Source: Bacteroidales bacterium (lineage in GTDB: Bacteria; Bacteroidota; Bacteroidia; Bacteroidales; UBA932). From it: a stretch of DNA of 46,418 nucleotides. The stretch covers positions 1 to 46,418 of the forward strand of contig JAKSKD010000012.1 of assembly GCA_024401925.1 (NCBI GenBank). The letters are read 5' to 3'. The first letter of the stretch is position 1, and each line of letters starts with the position of its first letter. A program made the translations under genes and the position numbers. Below, in pieces: positions 31,449-40,868 of the stretch. Below the pieces are notes generated by a model, which saw nothing but the letters and a program-made list of their open reading frames with translations, did no database searches and had not been told where the DNA came from.

Positions 31449-34400
31449 CTAAAAAGTGAATTTTACATCAAAATTATAACTTCTCGCAGGCGGGTAGGCA
31501 TTGGAGTCAACCCCCATCCTCCTGACATTTCCACCGAATGAATTATAGTACGGACTCCACCCAGAATAAGATGTCACAATAAAAGGATTGTCGCAAGACA
31601 GGGTAAAGGCCACCCTTTTGAACACCTTGGACTTCTTTGCATTTATTGGAAGATTATATGTGAGCGCAATATTTGATAGACGTAGATAAGATCCATCCTC
31701 TACATAACGGTCAGAAAAACGTCCGTCCTCCGTGGTACTGGTTTTTGCAACACCTGGAAACGAGTTGCCCTTATTCTCCGGAGTCCAGGCATTTGTCCAT
31801 GCAACTTTCATAATATTATGTTCAGTCATATCCGTCATATAATCACTCATATTCGAGAAATTATATATATCGAATCCATATGCCCCTGAAAATGAAGCTT
31901 TGAGCGTGAAATTATCAAAAGAAGCATTGATACGGAAACCGTAAGTGAATTTTGGTAAAGGATTACCGATAATTGTACGGTCATTCAAATCTATGTAGCC
32001 GTTACCGTCAAGGTCGACATATTTGATATACCCTGGTCCTCTAGTCTCTCCTTTAGCAAATCCAGGGCCTGTTTCCCCTTCCTGAATAATGCCATCTGTC
32101 TTGAAACCATAGAAAAGGCCCATAGGCTGACCTTCAATGAAAATATTCAATGCATTAGTATAACCGGAATTCTGAAGTTTGTCACCATTCCAATAATTAA
32201 CTTGTTGCAGATTCCCTTCACTGAGATATATCATCCCGGAATCTCCACTTTCACCGATTCCAGTGATGGTATTCCTGTTGAATGACATATTACCGCTTAT
32301 ATTAAGCTCAAAGAACTTGGTCTTTACGGGGGTTGTATTCAAAGAGAACTCTATCCCTTTATTGTTAATGGAACCATCATTGACATATATCGTATTGAAA
32401 CCTGTCGAAAGCGCAACGTTCTTCGCCTGAAGCAAATCCTTGGTTGTCTTATAATAAGCGTCAACTGTAGCGGCAAGACGTCCCTTCCAAAAACTGATAT
32501 CCAAGCCAACATTGAATTGTTCCGAAGTCTCCCACTTCAAGTCAGGATTACTGATATTACCAGGTTTAACACCCATCTGTACTCCTGAGGTACTCATCCA
32601 GTTACCGATACTAGTGGTGAAATCGTACACATTCTGTGTCTGGTAGTTGCTTATCGCCTGATTACCGACACGACCCCAGCCTCCCCTGAGTTTCATATTA
32701 GATATCACAGGGACTTTGAACCATTCTTCATTAACAGGTCTCCAAGCAAATGCGAATGACGGGAATTGAGACCATTTGTTCTTACCCTGAAATTTGCTGG
32801 ATCCATCAAAACGATAAGTTGCTGTAAGAACATAACGGTCACGATAATTATATACACCGCGTGCAAAGACAGACATCAATGAATTCAAGGTTTCAGAATA
32901 ATTCATTGATGAATAAGAAGGATCTGCGGTATTGATTGCATATGCTTCTGCCTTTGGCTGAGCAAGATGTTTACCATAAACGTATTCTTCAGCCCTAATC
33001 CACTTTGAATAAGATTGTCCGAGCGTTACTGAAAATTTATGGTATTGTGACTTGAAATCGTATGTAAGAAGGTTGTCCCAGTTGTAGCGGATATTTGTAG
33101 CCTTTCCTACACCTACCTGATTGCCATCAGTGGGAGATAACTTATAAGTCTTCGTCTGCGTTCTCGTCTCACTCCTAAAATCACCGCCGAATGTCGATTT
33201 GAACGTCAATGGCTTGATTATATTCCAATTGAGGAATATAGAAGGGGTTATACGGAAACGTTCGGAAAGGTTCTTTACCTCGGTAAGCCATCTAGAAGGT
33301 CCATACCGCAATTCGTCATCACCGTCAACAGGACTCTCATCCTCATCGGCAGGATTCTTATAGGCGAATGGTCTAGAACAAATCATTGAACGCAAAACAC
33401 TTGATGAACTTCCCGTAGCAGCACCATTGGACGCGCCATTAAGCAGGTTGGACTTAGTGTAAGCGAAATTGTTCTTCAGACCAATAGTTAGTTTTTTAGC
33501 TAATTTTTTCTCAAGATTGAGACGCATAGAATAATTTTCAGAAGTACTTGTCTTGACTATTCCGTCGTTCTTGTCATAGCCAAGAGAAAACATATAGTTG
33601 ATACTCTTGGGATTTCCGGAAATAGAAAGAAAATAACGCTGGCTTACAGATGTGCGCAGAGTATAGTCCTGCCAATCCATCGGAGTTACCTTAAGCGTTC
33701 CGCGGTTTTGTGGGTCAACATATCCGTCAAACATTTGGCTTAGCATGCTAGAAGACAATTTTGAAGGATATTCTTCAAGGAACTGCAAGTATTCGTCAAA
33801 TGAAAGAACGTCCATTTTCTTAAGGGCTTGACTGACAGTTACACCTGCGTTCAAATTAATCTGAGGTTTGTCTCTCTCTCCACGCTTTGTCGTAATAAGG
33901 ACAACACCATTGGCTCCCAACGAACCATAAATAGCCGTTGCAGAAGCATCCTTCAATATCTCGATTGAAGCAATATCCTGAGGGTTGATTCCAGATAGAC
34001 CATTCGTAGGAGAAGCAGAATTGTCGATTGTGGTCAATTCCTCCGAAGCGCAATTCATAACGATTCCGTCCACCACATACAGAGGTTCAGAATCTCCGAA
34101 CGAGGATAAACCCCTGATCCTGATATTGATACCGGCATCGGGAGAACCGCCTGTAGACAATACCTGCATTCCGGCAGCACGGCCTTCAAGCATTTGATCG
34201 AGCGTAGTACTTCTGGCAGCATCGTCCTCATCTACTTTGATAGATGTCACAGATCCTGTCAAGTCAGAACGTCGCATCGCTCCATATCCGACAACAATAA
34301 CTTCATCCAATAATTCGGCATCTTCTTCCAGAACTATAGTATAATCTGACGCTTTGCCAATTGTGAACTTGCTTTCCTTAAAACTTATACAACTGCAAAC

Positions 34401-34616
34401 CAATGTGGAACCGGTCACGAAATCGGCGTGCAATGAAAAACGCCCGTCCGGGCCAGTAACCGTTGCAACATTCTGAGCACCTTCCTCCATGATAACGGCA
34501 CCAACAATAGGCTCCCCCTTGGAATCCTTTACCGTACCGCTGATTGTTCTAATCTCAGCATTCAGATAAAAGCAGAACCCGAATACGCAGAATATGAATA
34601 ACAATATTTTTTTCAT
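31449..34616 (-). CDS. SusC/RagA-family TonB-linked outer membrane receptor
   Basis: This 1055-aa protein has a signal peptide (about 1-20) and a CarboxypepD-regulatory-like N-terminal domain (about 23-105; ISGTVKDSKGEPIVGAVI). The SusC TonB-box region is LDEVIVVGYGAMRRSDLTGS. The plug domain contains LEGRAAGMQVLSTGG, IRIRGLSSFGDSEPLYVVDG, IEILKDASATAIYGSLGANG and VVLITTKRG. A 22-strand-type barrel follows, with RGVYNYRDRYVLTATYRFDGSSKF and the C-terminal aromatic end YNFDVKFTF. It imports oligosaccharides with the SusD encoded next. Size and domains are normal for SusC. Confidence 0.96.
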   Translation of the reverse strand: MKKILLFIFCVFGFCFYLNAEIRTISGTVKDSKGEPIVGAVIMEEGAQNVATVTGPDGRFSLHADFVTGSTLVCSCISFKESKFTIGKASDYTIVLEEDAELLDEVIVVGYGAMRRSDLTGSVTSIKVDEDDAARSTTLDQMLEGRAAGMQVLSTGGSPDAGINIRIRGLSSFGDSEPLYVVDGIVMNCASEELTTIDNSASPTNGLSGINPQDIASIEILKDASATAIYGSLGANGVVLITTKRGERDKPQINLNAGVTVSQALKKMDVLSFDEYLQFLEEYPSKLSSSMLSQMFDGYVDPQNRGTLKVTPMDWQDYTLRTSVSQRYFLSISGNPKSINYMFSLGYDKNDGIVKTSTSENYSMRLNLEKKLAKKLTIGLKNNFAYTKSNLLNGASNGAATGSSSSVLRSMICSRPFAYKNPADEDESPVDGDDELRYGPSRWLTEVKNLSERFRITPSIFLNWNIIKPLTFKSTFGGDFRSETRTQTKTYKLSPTDGNQVGVGKATNIRYNWDNLLTYDFKSQYHKFSVTLGQSYSKWIRAEEYVYGKHLAQPKAEAYAINTADPSYSSMNYSETLNSLMSVFARGVYNYRDRYVLTATYRFDGSSKFQGKNKWSQFPSFAFAWRPVNEEWFKVPVISNMKLRGGWGRVGNQAISNYQTQNVYDFTTSIGNWMSTSGVQMGVKPGNISNPDLKWETSEQFNVGLDISFWKGRLAATVDAYYKTTKDLLQAKNVALSTGFNTIYVNDGSINNKGIEFSLNTTPVKTKFFELNISGNMSFNRNTITGIGESGDSGMIYLSEGNLQQVNYWNGDKLQNSGYTNALNIFIEGQPMGLFYGFKTDGIIQEGETGPGFAKGETRGPGYIKYVDLDGNGYIDLNDRTIIGNPLPKFTYGFRINASFDNFTLKASFSGAYGFDIYNFSNMSDYMTDMTEHNIMKVAWTNAWTPENKGNSFPGVAKTSTTEDGRFSDRYVEDGSYLRLSNIALTYNLPINAKKSKVFKRVAFTLSCDNPFIVTSYSGWSPYYNSFGGNVRRMGVDSNAYPPARSYNFDVKFTF

Positions 34617-34633
34617 AACAGAGTTCTCCTTTC

Positions 34634-37102
34634 CTAGAATTTTAAACTAATGCCCAAAATCACACTCCTGGCCGAAGGGAAAGAACCGTAATCATATCCA
34701 TTTGCAAGTGTAGATACACCGAAACAGTTGACATCAGGATTCCACCCGCTGTATGAAGTGAACGTGTATATATTATTCATACTGAGGCGGATATCCAGCC
34801 CCTTAAGCCATTTTATATTTGAACAGGGAAGGTTATATTTAACACCCAGCTGCGAAAGACGCAGATAATCACCTTTCTCTATATACTTCTCCGAAAGAGC
34901 CATCTGACCGTCAGCATCAAAGAAACCGTCTTTGATCAAACTGTTGACATTCGCAATACCAAATCCAGCAGCACCATCCATCTGCAATTCAACAGAAAAC
35001 TGGCCGAATGACAGAACGGTCTGAAGACCTCCATAACATTTAGGTATCGAATTACCCAGGACAATTTTATCAGAATACGAGATGATTCCATTGCCTGTAA
35101 TATCACAAATGTTCCCATCGGCATCAGTTTTATAGCCGAAGAAACTGCTGACCGGCAGGCCTACAGTATTACAGGTACAGTAGAGATTATGACCTACATT
35201 CTTTCCTGGGAAGTCATCCGCATTTGAGGAAACGACAGCATTGACGTTGTACGAAACATTGGCGTCAACAGTCCATTTAAAAGAATTATTATTTATTAGA
35301 ACACCTCTGAAATCAAACTCAAATCCTCTATTGGATATCTCGCTCACACGTGAAAATACAAATGATGGATCCTTCCAGCCCCAATAATCAGCTTCAGGAT
35401 ATTTGGCTCCGTTGCAAAACATTTCAAAACTGTCGAGTGTGCTCCTGTCATAATACGTGACTCCTATGAAATAGCGGTCAGATAAGAATCCTACATTAAG
35501 GCCAACGTTCAGTTCTTTTGTACGGATGCGGTCCATACCGTCATAGAAAGCCTCTGTTCCTGATTCAGGAGTAGGCCATCCTGAAGAAAGGTAGTTTGAG
35601 AAAAGTTCATAAGGCACATATTTTTCATTTCCGCTTATTCCGAAGCCACCCTTGACTTTCAAATAGGAAACCGATTTAAAATCCCGGAAAAGAATATTGT
35701 GCAAATCGACCCAAGCATTAACAGCCGGGTAATGGTCCATGATATTGCCTTTATATTTAGGTGTCCAGTCAAAGCGATATGAAGCATCTGCTCCGACAAA
35801 GTCACGGAAAGAATATTCAGCGTGTGCAAATACAGCATGATGGTTATAGCTCCTCTGGAAATTACGGTTATTTACTGCACTGTTACCAAGATTCAATCCT
35901 TTGGCACGGAGTTCATAAGTGGCGAAATCAAGTTTGTTCATCGTGTTGAACTTATTGATATATCCCAACATTTCCCAGCCTGCCGATGCCTTGAAATGAT
36001 GCACTTCATTGAAAAAACGATTGAACTCCAGTTCAGCTCTGCCATTGTAATTGAACATTACGGATGAAAGAATGGCAGCCGCACCGCCCTGGACATTATC
36101 TTCCGACTTACTTCCCAAAGGCAATCCGTCACCATACCATATATATCTGGTATTATCCTGGAAATCAATGCCCACTAATGCTTTGGCGCGAAGTCCTTGG
36201 GTTATATTGAATATGAGCTGTGATGATGCCAATGCCCTGTAATCCTTGGAATCATCATCATAATTGTTCTTCCACAGTTCTGGAGTCGTGCCCGATGCAA
36301 GTGATTCGTCTCTGACGGCAAGGTTATACGAAGGAGATCCGAAATAAGCGGTACCGGTTGTGGAAGAAGATTGACCGGCACTTAAAAGAGCGTTGAATCC
36401 CAACCAGATGGCCCTATTGGCTTGAGTGTTGAAATTTGCCTTTACAGAACCATAATTACTCCCCATCCTTGGCATAGAACCACCATCGTGACGGAAAGTT
36501 GCAGAAAAATTATATGAAGTTTTGTCTATATTTCCGTCAAGAGCAGCCCTGTAATTATGCAGTACACTCACGTAACCATTTGAAATGGACTTCGGATAGG
36601 TATTTACGCCAGCATTGGCATCGAAAGAAAACCTCTTTTCGGCCAGAGATGATTTTTTCGTCTTGATGATAATTACACCATTGGCACCCCTCGATCCATA
36701 CAAAGCAGTGGCCGAAGCATCCTTGAGGACTTCAATGCTTTCAATCTCAGAGGCTGCAAGAAAAGAAAGAGGATTCAATGGAGCAGTATAATTGCTTTCG
36801 CCATATTGCCAGAAGGCATCTATATTGTCATTCAAGTCATACGACACAATAGCACCGTCAACAATCCAGAGAGGCTGGTTGTTCGTACGAAGTGTATTGA
36901 TACCACGGATATTGACGTTCATAAGTCCTGCAGGATTACCGTCAATCTGGGATACACGTACACCGGAAACCTTACCACGCAATAATTCAGCAACATTCGA
37001 TGCTGAGGCCGTGCTGAATCCTAATGTATCGGAAACCTGGGCGAACACAGTCAAAATTCCGCAAAAAAGCATTGCGGCAGATAAAAGAATGCGTTTACTC
37101 AT
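34634..37102 (-). CDS. Short SusC-like TonB-dependent receptor lacking the N-terminal carboxypeptidase-like domain
   Basis: This 822-aa protein has a signal peptide (about 1-21; MSKRILLSAAMLFCGILTVFA) and goes almost directly into the plug: VAELLRGKVSGVRVSQIDGN, MNVNIRGINTLRTNNQPLWI, IEVLKDASATALYGSRGANG. A barrel follows, with ASYRFDWTPKYKGN, LKVKGGFGISGNEKY and the C-terminal end SARSVILGISLKF. It is about 200 residues shorter than usual SusC because the carboxypeptidase-like domain is absent, and no typical TonB box is evident. It has no SusD of its own; the gene before it encodes a BACON lipoprotein and overlaps it by 8 bases. It may pair with the single SusD or with the BACON protein. 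Confidence 0.88.
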   Translation of the reverse strand: MSKRILLSAAMLFCGILTVFAQVSDTLGFSTASASNVAELLRGKVSGVRVSQIDGNPAGLMNVNIRGINTLRTNNQPLWIVDGAIVSYDLNDNIDAFWQYGESNYTAPLNPLSFLAASEIESIEVLKDASATALYGSRGANGVIIIKTKKSSLAEKRFSFDANAGVNTYPKSISNGYVSVLHNYRAALDGNIDKTSYNFSATFRHDGGSMPRMGSNYGSVKANFNTQANRAIWLGFNALLSAGQSSSTTGTAYFGSPSYNLAVRDESLASGTTPELWKNNYDDDSKDYRALASSQLIFNITQGLRAKALVGIDFQDNTRYIWYGDGLPLGSKSEDNVQGGAAAILSSVMFNYNGRAELEFNRFFNEVHHFKASAGWEMLGYINKFNTMNKLDFATYELRAKGLNLGNSAVNNRNFQRSYNHHAVFAHAEYSFRDFVGADASYRFDWTPKYKGNIMDHYPAVNAWVDLHNILFRDFKSVSYLKVKGGFGISGNEKYVPYELFSNYLSSGWPTPESGTEAFYDGMDRIRTKELNVGLNVGFLSDRYFIGVTYYDRSTLDSFEMFCNGAKYPEADYWGWKDPSFVFSRVSEISNRGFEFDFRGVLINNNSFKWTVDANVSYNVNAVVSSNADDFPGKNVGHNLYCTCNTVGLPVSSFFGYKTDADGNICDITGNGIISYSDKIVLGNSIPKCYGGLQTVLSFGQFSVELQMDGAAGFGIANVNSLIKDGFFDADGQMALSEKYIEKGDYLRLSQLGVKYNLPCSNIKWLKGLDIRLSMNNIYTFTSYSGWNPDVNCFGVSTLANGYDYGSFPSARSVILGISLKF

Positions 37103-38528
37103 AATACAGTATCACTTTTGAAATCGCCCCATTGGATTTTGTCGTACTGAGCAGTTTATACGAAGTGTTTGGTTGCGGTTCGACTCCGGTTTCACCGAGA
37201 TTCCAGGTCACCTGCTCCCCGGCAACATCTTTTTCATTTCTGATTTTATTGGCGAGCGTCTTGCCTGTTGCCGGATCGACAACCTTTGCTTCAATGATAT
37301 AGTAGGAAGAATTCTTTACCTTCTCGAGCACAAGTTTTTTAAGAGTGAGACCTTCTATTGCGGGTGTTATCAGATAGCCGTAGCTGTCCCCATAATTTCC
37401 CCTGACCAGAAAGTAGTTACTTCCTTTCTTATAAAAATATAAAAGTTTAAGTGTATAGGTATGACCTCCGATTGTCATATTGTGGGAGGTCTCTTCGGTT
37501 ATGAACGATGTTGAAAGTGCGGGTTCCCAGATATTTCCAAGCAAATCCATAACCAGCGGAGATCTCTGGGTATATTCCGGATTCAGTTCCGCGAAGTCCG
37601 TCTTTATAGAGAAAACAACATTCAGGTAAGACAAGGGGTCCCCTCCGGGGTTCGCGAAAGTAAACTCAATTTCCTGATCACCGGAGATTCCGGCCTCGCC
37701 CGAAGTTTTTTTCAGAACAACGTTGGAAAGAGTCGCAGACTTCACTGCCGCAGTCCAGGCTGAGTTAGTCTGAATAATGATTTTCCCGGACACCTCACCG
37801 CCGGGCAACTGATAGACATTCGCAGGAGAAAGTTTCAGATACGGCTTGGCTTCATCTTGAGTCAGGTCAACGTAAACGTCTTCACAATCAGTGGCTGAAA
37901 TCTTTATACGCACATCTTTTTGGGAAATTTCAAAATTCTCATCAAAAGTGACAGAGATGACATCCGGATCAAAACCGCTCGTCTTGTCCAATGATGTCTT
38001 CGCTGAAGAACTCACTATTTCCGCAGTCCATTTCGTATTGCAATCAACAGAAATTTTAATGACATCCGGGTCACAATTCGCATCAGTCTTGTCTGGGACA
38101 GCATTAAGATGATAGACAGCACCACTCTGATTGACAGGTATGCTGAAGAACAATTTCCCCTGCGAGTAGAAATCAAGTACACCGTTAATGCCGTCCTGGC
38201 TGTAATTCCTATTGAAGCTAATTGTAATGGCCACTTCATCAGGAACATTTGTAAGATTGAGATGCTCACACACATCAAGAGTAGCCCAAGGTACCTCCTG
38301 ATCGGTAGGGACAGGATTGTCCTTATCGTTCAGGTGGGCAGACCAGCTGCGATTGGAAATCACCTTTACTATTTTTTCATTGTCACTTGTACCAGGCTGG
38401 AATTCAGCAGACATAGTCACTGATTCCAGGTCTGTACGAAGAGCAACCTCCTCAACCTTTACACTTTTTTCCAAACAACCTCCCAATAGGAAAGCCATAG
38501 GGATGAGAAACAAGACTGATTTTCTCAT
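37095..38528 (-). CDS. BACON-domain lipoprotein, candidate surface glycan-binding protein
   Basis: This 477-aa lipoprotein begins at the ATG at 38528 (lipobox MAFLLGGC, Cys about 17); the longer in-frame start would run through the terminator hairpin. It contains BACON-like Ig repeats with the typical W-x-A pattern: ISNRSWSAHL (about 55), VDCNTKWTAEIVSSS (about 160) and IQTNSAWTAAV (about 260). The C-terminal 138 residues (YGYLITPAIEGLTLKKL, QPNTSYKLLS, ending ISKVILYYE) resemble the C-terminus of the fimbrillin-like lipoprotein at 21402. It overlaps the short SusC gene by 8 bases, suggesting coupled synthesis. It probably binds glycan at the cell surface in the way SGBPs do, perhaps replacing a SusD for the short SusC. 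Confidence 0.8.
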   Translation of the reverse strand: MRKSVLFLIPMAFLLGGCLEKSVKVEEVALRTDLESVTMSAEFQPGTSDNEKIVKVISNRSWSAHLNDKDNPVPTDQEVPWATLDVCEHLNLTNVPDEVAITISFNRNYSQDGINGVLDFYSQGKLFFSIPVNQSGAVYHLNAVPDKTDANCDPDVIKISVDCNTKWTAEIVSSSAKTSLDKTSGFDPDVISVTFDENFEISQKDVRIKISATDCEDVYVDLTQDEAKPYLKLSPANVYQLPGGEVSGKIIIQTNSAWTAAVKSATLSNVVLKKTSGEAGISGDQEIEFTFANPGGDPLSYLNVVFSIKTDFAELNPEYTQRSPLVMDLLGNIWEPALSTSFITEETSHNMTIGGHTYTLKLLYFYKKGSNYFLVRGNYGDSYGYLITPAIEGLTLKKLVLEKVKNSSYYIIEAKVVDPATGKTLANKIRNEKDVAGEQVTWNLGETGVEPQPNTSYKLLSTTKSNGAISKVILYYE

Positions 38529-38557
38529 ATTTTTTATTGTCTTTGTAAATAAAAAAT

Positions 38558-38590
38558 GCAGGCCTCCGCGTACAGGACGCAAAGGCCTGC
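38558..38590 (-). terminator. Intra-operon intrinsic terminator / attenuator
   Basis: GCAGGCCT (38558-38565) pairs perfectly with AGGCCTGC (38583-38590), with an inner GCG/CGC pairing, and on the minus strand the hairpin is followed by ATTTTTTATTT. It lies 8 bases after the stop of the first fimbrillin-like gene and 30 bases before the BACON gene. No TAnnTTTG promoter is visible in between, so downstream PUL genes probably depend on readthrough. Confidence 0.85.
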
Positions 38591-38597
38591 CTTCATA

Positions 38598-40526
38598 TTA
38601 GTTCAACTCCACAACAGAACCGACTTTTTCGGTATTTGTCAATATAGGAGTCTTCTCATAGGCCTCAAGAATAGTGAATTTTTGGAGAACCGTACTCATT
38701 GAGAAGAAGGTTACATAATCTTCAGATTTCTTATCTCCGAATGACACTACCTTCGACTGGAATTCAGATGAATAATCCTGTGAGAAATGCGTTGCAGCTG
38801 TTATATCTCCGGTTGCATTTCTATCAATCTGAAAACCATGCCAGAACTTCACATTCAGGTCTTTATTTGGCTGCTGCGCACCAAAACGTATCATGCCAGT
38901 AACCTTCGAATCAGCCATTACCTGTACGGAGAAAAGAATTCGAGCATAATTCTGATAGATATAGCCATTGTTCAGATTTGACGCGTTGAACAAGCCGTCA
39001 CTGTCATTTCCACTGCTGTAAATCTTCATTGAAAGTCCAGGAGCTCTTTGCGTACTATCGACAGGCTCTATAGTATAATACGTCTTTGCCTTCTTAATCA
39101 ATACACTTTTACCACTACTACTCCATTGGAAAGGCTTGGCAGCATTAGTTCCACCATACACATCAGGAGAAGAAGGATCATCGTCGCTCAATTTGGGATC
39201 GTTATTCATAATCAGAGTACGCCTGTTGAGAGGGAAATTCCTTACCAAACCTTCGACAATCTTATCTTCATACTGCGTATCGGTAGTGTGAATAAGGACT
39301 TTGACTGTATATTTGCTGAAAGGATTGTCATACTGGGAATCCACGCTGAAACCAGTAGCGACATCGAAGGTATTCGATGAAGTGGTAGGTTCGCTTCCGT
39401 CGGTGGTATAATAGAACGTACATCCTGTCGTCGGAGCATTCTTGATGGAAGCGGCTGTCCTTTCTTTGGTGGTACCGACGGTAAGAGGAGTCTCAAGCAA
39501 GGTAAGTTCGCCTGGAACAGGAGTGCGGTATCCCTTTCCTGTCGGAAGTGTTCCAAGATCTTTGATGGTTCCATTCTTGAAGTTATCGCCTTTCAAAGTC
39601 TTTGTAAATACCAAAGAACCTCCCTCTGCATTGTAAATGGTAAAGGATATTGTTTTTATGTTATTTTCAAGATTCTTGATAATTTTGCTGCCATCAGCAG
39701 TCTCAGAATAGGAATAGCAGTTAGGTGCCATTACAGCGTAAAGGTCTCCGCTCAAGACATTTCCTTCATTTTCAATTGTAAGAGTAGTAGCCATACAATT
39801 TGTCTTGGACTGATCGGTAGTAACCCAAAAATCTGTTGTACCCATAGTCAGATTGAACTGATATCTTCCAGCAAGTCCGGCGACATTGCCTGATGCATCT
39901 GTGCCGGTGATTTCAATCTTGGTTGCTTGATATTCTTCAGGGAGATTGAACTTAAATAGAGGAGTCGTAGCAGTCAACGTACCTGAACCCCTGATTATGA
40001 GTTCTCCTTTTTCGTATGAAACAAAGTCATCCTCGGCTATACCGGTAATGAAATGGCAATTTCTGGCAGCGTCATTCTTTACACCCGTCTGGGTGGATGG
40101 AACGGCCATCACCGTCTTCTGATTGTTACGATAATGACTAATCAGTGTAGAACTGAATTGCGGATAAACAATATAGAACACGTTCGGAGTACCGCCCTCT
40201 CCTTTGGGCTGCCAGCCTTTAATTGAACCATCGAACACGGCAGGATTTCCTGCATCTTCTGTCGTAAATGTATTTGCATCGGCGTTGCGCGCCTGACCGG
40301 TTGCATAATAGCCATCCTGATATACGGCTATCTTATCACCAGAATTCCAAGTAAATTTGCCCTCACTAGTGAAAGTAACCTTGGTGTTTTCATCAAAAAT
40401 GATTTTACATTTAACAGCGTCTGTCTGTTCGCCTTGCTGATTGTTTTCTACATCAGCATTTTTTGAACAGGAAGCAGCAAAAAACACTGTAGCGAGAATT
40501 GATATGAATTCAAATGTCTTTTTCAT
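38598..40526 (-). CDS. Fimbrillin-like surface lipoprotein with chitobiase-type C-terminal-like domain
   Basis: This 642-aa lipoprotein has the lipobox VFFAASC (Cys about 20) and an N-terminal fimbrillin-like region (about 30-340): KFTWNSGDKIAVYQDG, NVFYIVYPQFSS, LTATTPLFKFNLP, GDLYAVMAPNCYS. A segment at about 365-420 (CTFYYTTDGSEPTTSS) matches the CHB_HEX_C-type beta-sandwich often appended to glycan-active proteins. The final 200 residues are beta-rich (ARILFSVQVMADSKVTGMI, ending KFTILEAYE) and may be another binding module. It is the first large gene of the PUL and is followed by an intrinsic terminator, suggesting higher expression than the other genes. A TAACTTTG element (40534-40541) just upstream could give it its own start. 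It is likely a surface glycan-binding or scaffold protein. Confidence 0.75.
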   Translation of the reverse strand: MKKTFEFISILATVFFAASCSKNADVENNQQGEQTDAVKCKIIFDENTKVTFTSEGKFTWNSGDKIAVYQDGYYATGQARNADANTFTTEDAGNPAVFDGSIKGWQPKGEGGTPNVFYIVYPQFSSTLISHYRNNQKTVMAVPSTQTGVKNDAARNCHFITGIAEDDFVSYEKGELIIRGSGTLTATTPLFKFNLPEEYQATKIEITGTDASGNVAGLAGRYQFNLTMGTTDFWVTTDQSKTNCMATTLTIENEGNVLSGDLYAVMAPNCYSYSETADGSKIIKNLENNIKTISFTIYNAEGGSLVFTKTLKGDNFKNGTIKDLGTLPTGKGYRTPVPGELTLLETPLTVGTTKERTAASIKNAPTTGCTFYYTTDGSEPTTSSNTFDVATGFSVDSQYDNPFSKYTVKVLIHTTDTQYEDKIVEGLVRNFPLNRRTLIMNNDPKLSDDDPSSPDVYGGTNAAKPFQWSSSGKSVLIKKAKTYYTIEPVDSTQRAPGLSMKIYSSGNDSDGLFNASNLNNGYIYQNYARILFSVQVMADSKVTGMIRFGAQQPNKDLNVKFWHGFQIDRNATGDITAATHFSQDYSSEFQSKVVSFGDKKSEDYVTFFSMSTVLQKFTILEAYEKTPILTNTEKVGSVVELN

Positions 40527-40533
40527 AATACTT

Positions 40534-40541
40534 CAAAGTTA
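40534..40541 (-). promoter_or_regulatory. Possible secondary -7 element before the fimbrillin-like gene
   Basis: TAACTTTG on the minus strand fits TAnnTTTG, but it ends only seven bases before the ATG at 40526. An ATTGG about 18 bases further upstream could serve as a weak -33. It may be coincidental. Confidence 0.3.
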
Positions 40542-40553
40542 AAAGGTTCATTT

Positions 40554-40703
40554 TTAGTTCCAATCATCTGTACCTGAATCACTGTCATCTAAAACAGGAT
40601 CTGAAATGGATAGATTCGCACCTGAACCGGAGCAATTGAAAAAACTGTGTCGTGCTGATACCACAAACACAGAGAGATTTGGTTGTTTGTAATCTTTTTT
40701 CAT
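40554..40703 (-). CDS. 49-aa small protein at the head of the PUL operon
   Basis: An uninterrupted ORF runs from the ATG at 40703 to the TAA at 40554. It begins MKKDYKQPNLSVFVVSARHS, continues FFNCSGSGANLSISDP and ends in a very acidic tail DDSDSGTDDWN. The start MKKxYxxPxLxV, a central Gly/Ser stretch and an Asp-rich end with a final Trp-Asn are the style of short Bacteroidetes proteins I have seen annotated as hypothetical near fimbrillin genes. It stops 27 bases before the fimbrillin-like start. A -7 element TAATTTTG lies about 57 bases upstream. There is no signal peptide. Function is unknown; it could be a leader peptide, a regulator or a small secreted partner. Confidence 0.6.
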   Translation of the reverse strand: MKKDYKQPNLSVFVVSARHSFFNCSGSGANLSISDPVLDDSDSGTDDWN

Positions 40704-40760
40704 ATTTGAAAATATAAAATTGGTTGATTAATAAGGTATTACTTCAATCTTTTTTGCAAA

Positions 40761-40768
40761 ATTATTGG
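40761..40768 (-). promoter_or_regulatory. -7 promoter element candidate for the PUL operon
   Basis: On the minus strand the bases near this position read TAATTTTG, matching TAnnTTTG, upstream of the small ORF start at 40703. The only TTTG further upstream is 25 bases away, more than usual. The coordinate is within a few bases. The rest of the 386-base spacer (40704-41089) is AT-rich and holds this promoter and the divergent riboswitch. Confidence 0.45.
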
Positions 40769-40868
40769 GAATATAATTGTGCATAAAAACAAATATTTCA
40801 AATGTGAACATTTATATTTCATTTGAATTTTTTCTACGAAATTTTAGTCCTACTTACGTAATTTTCTC

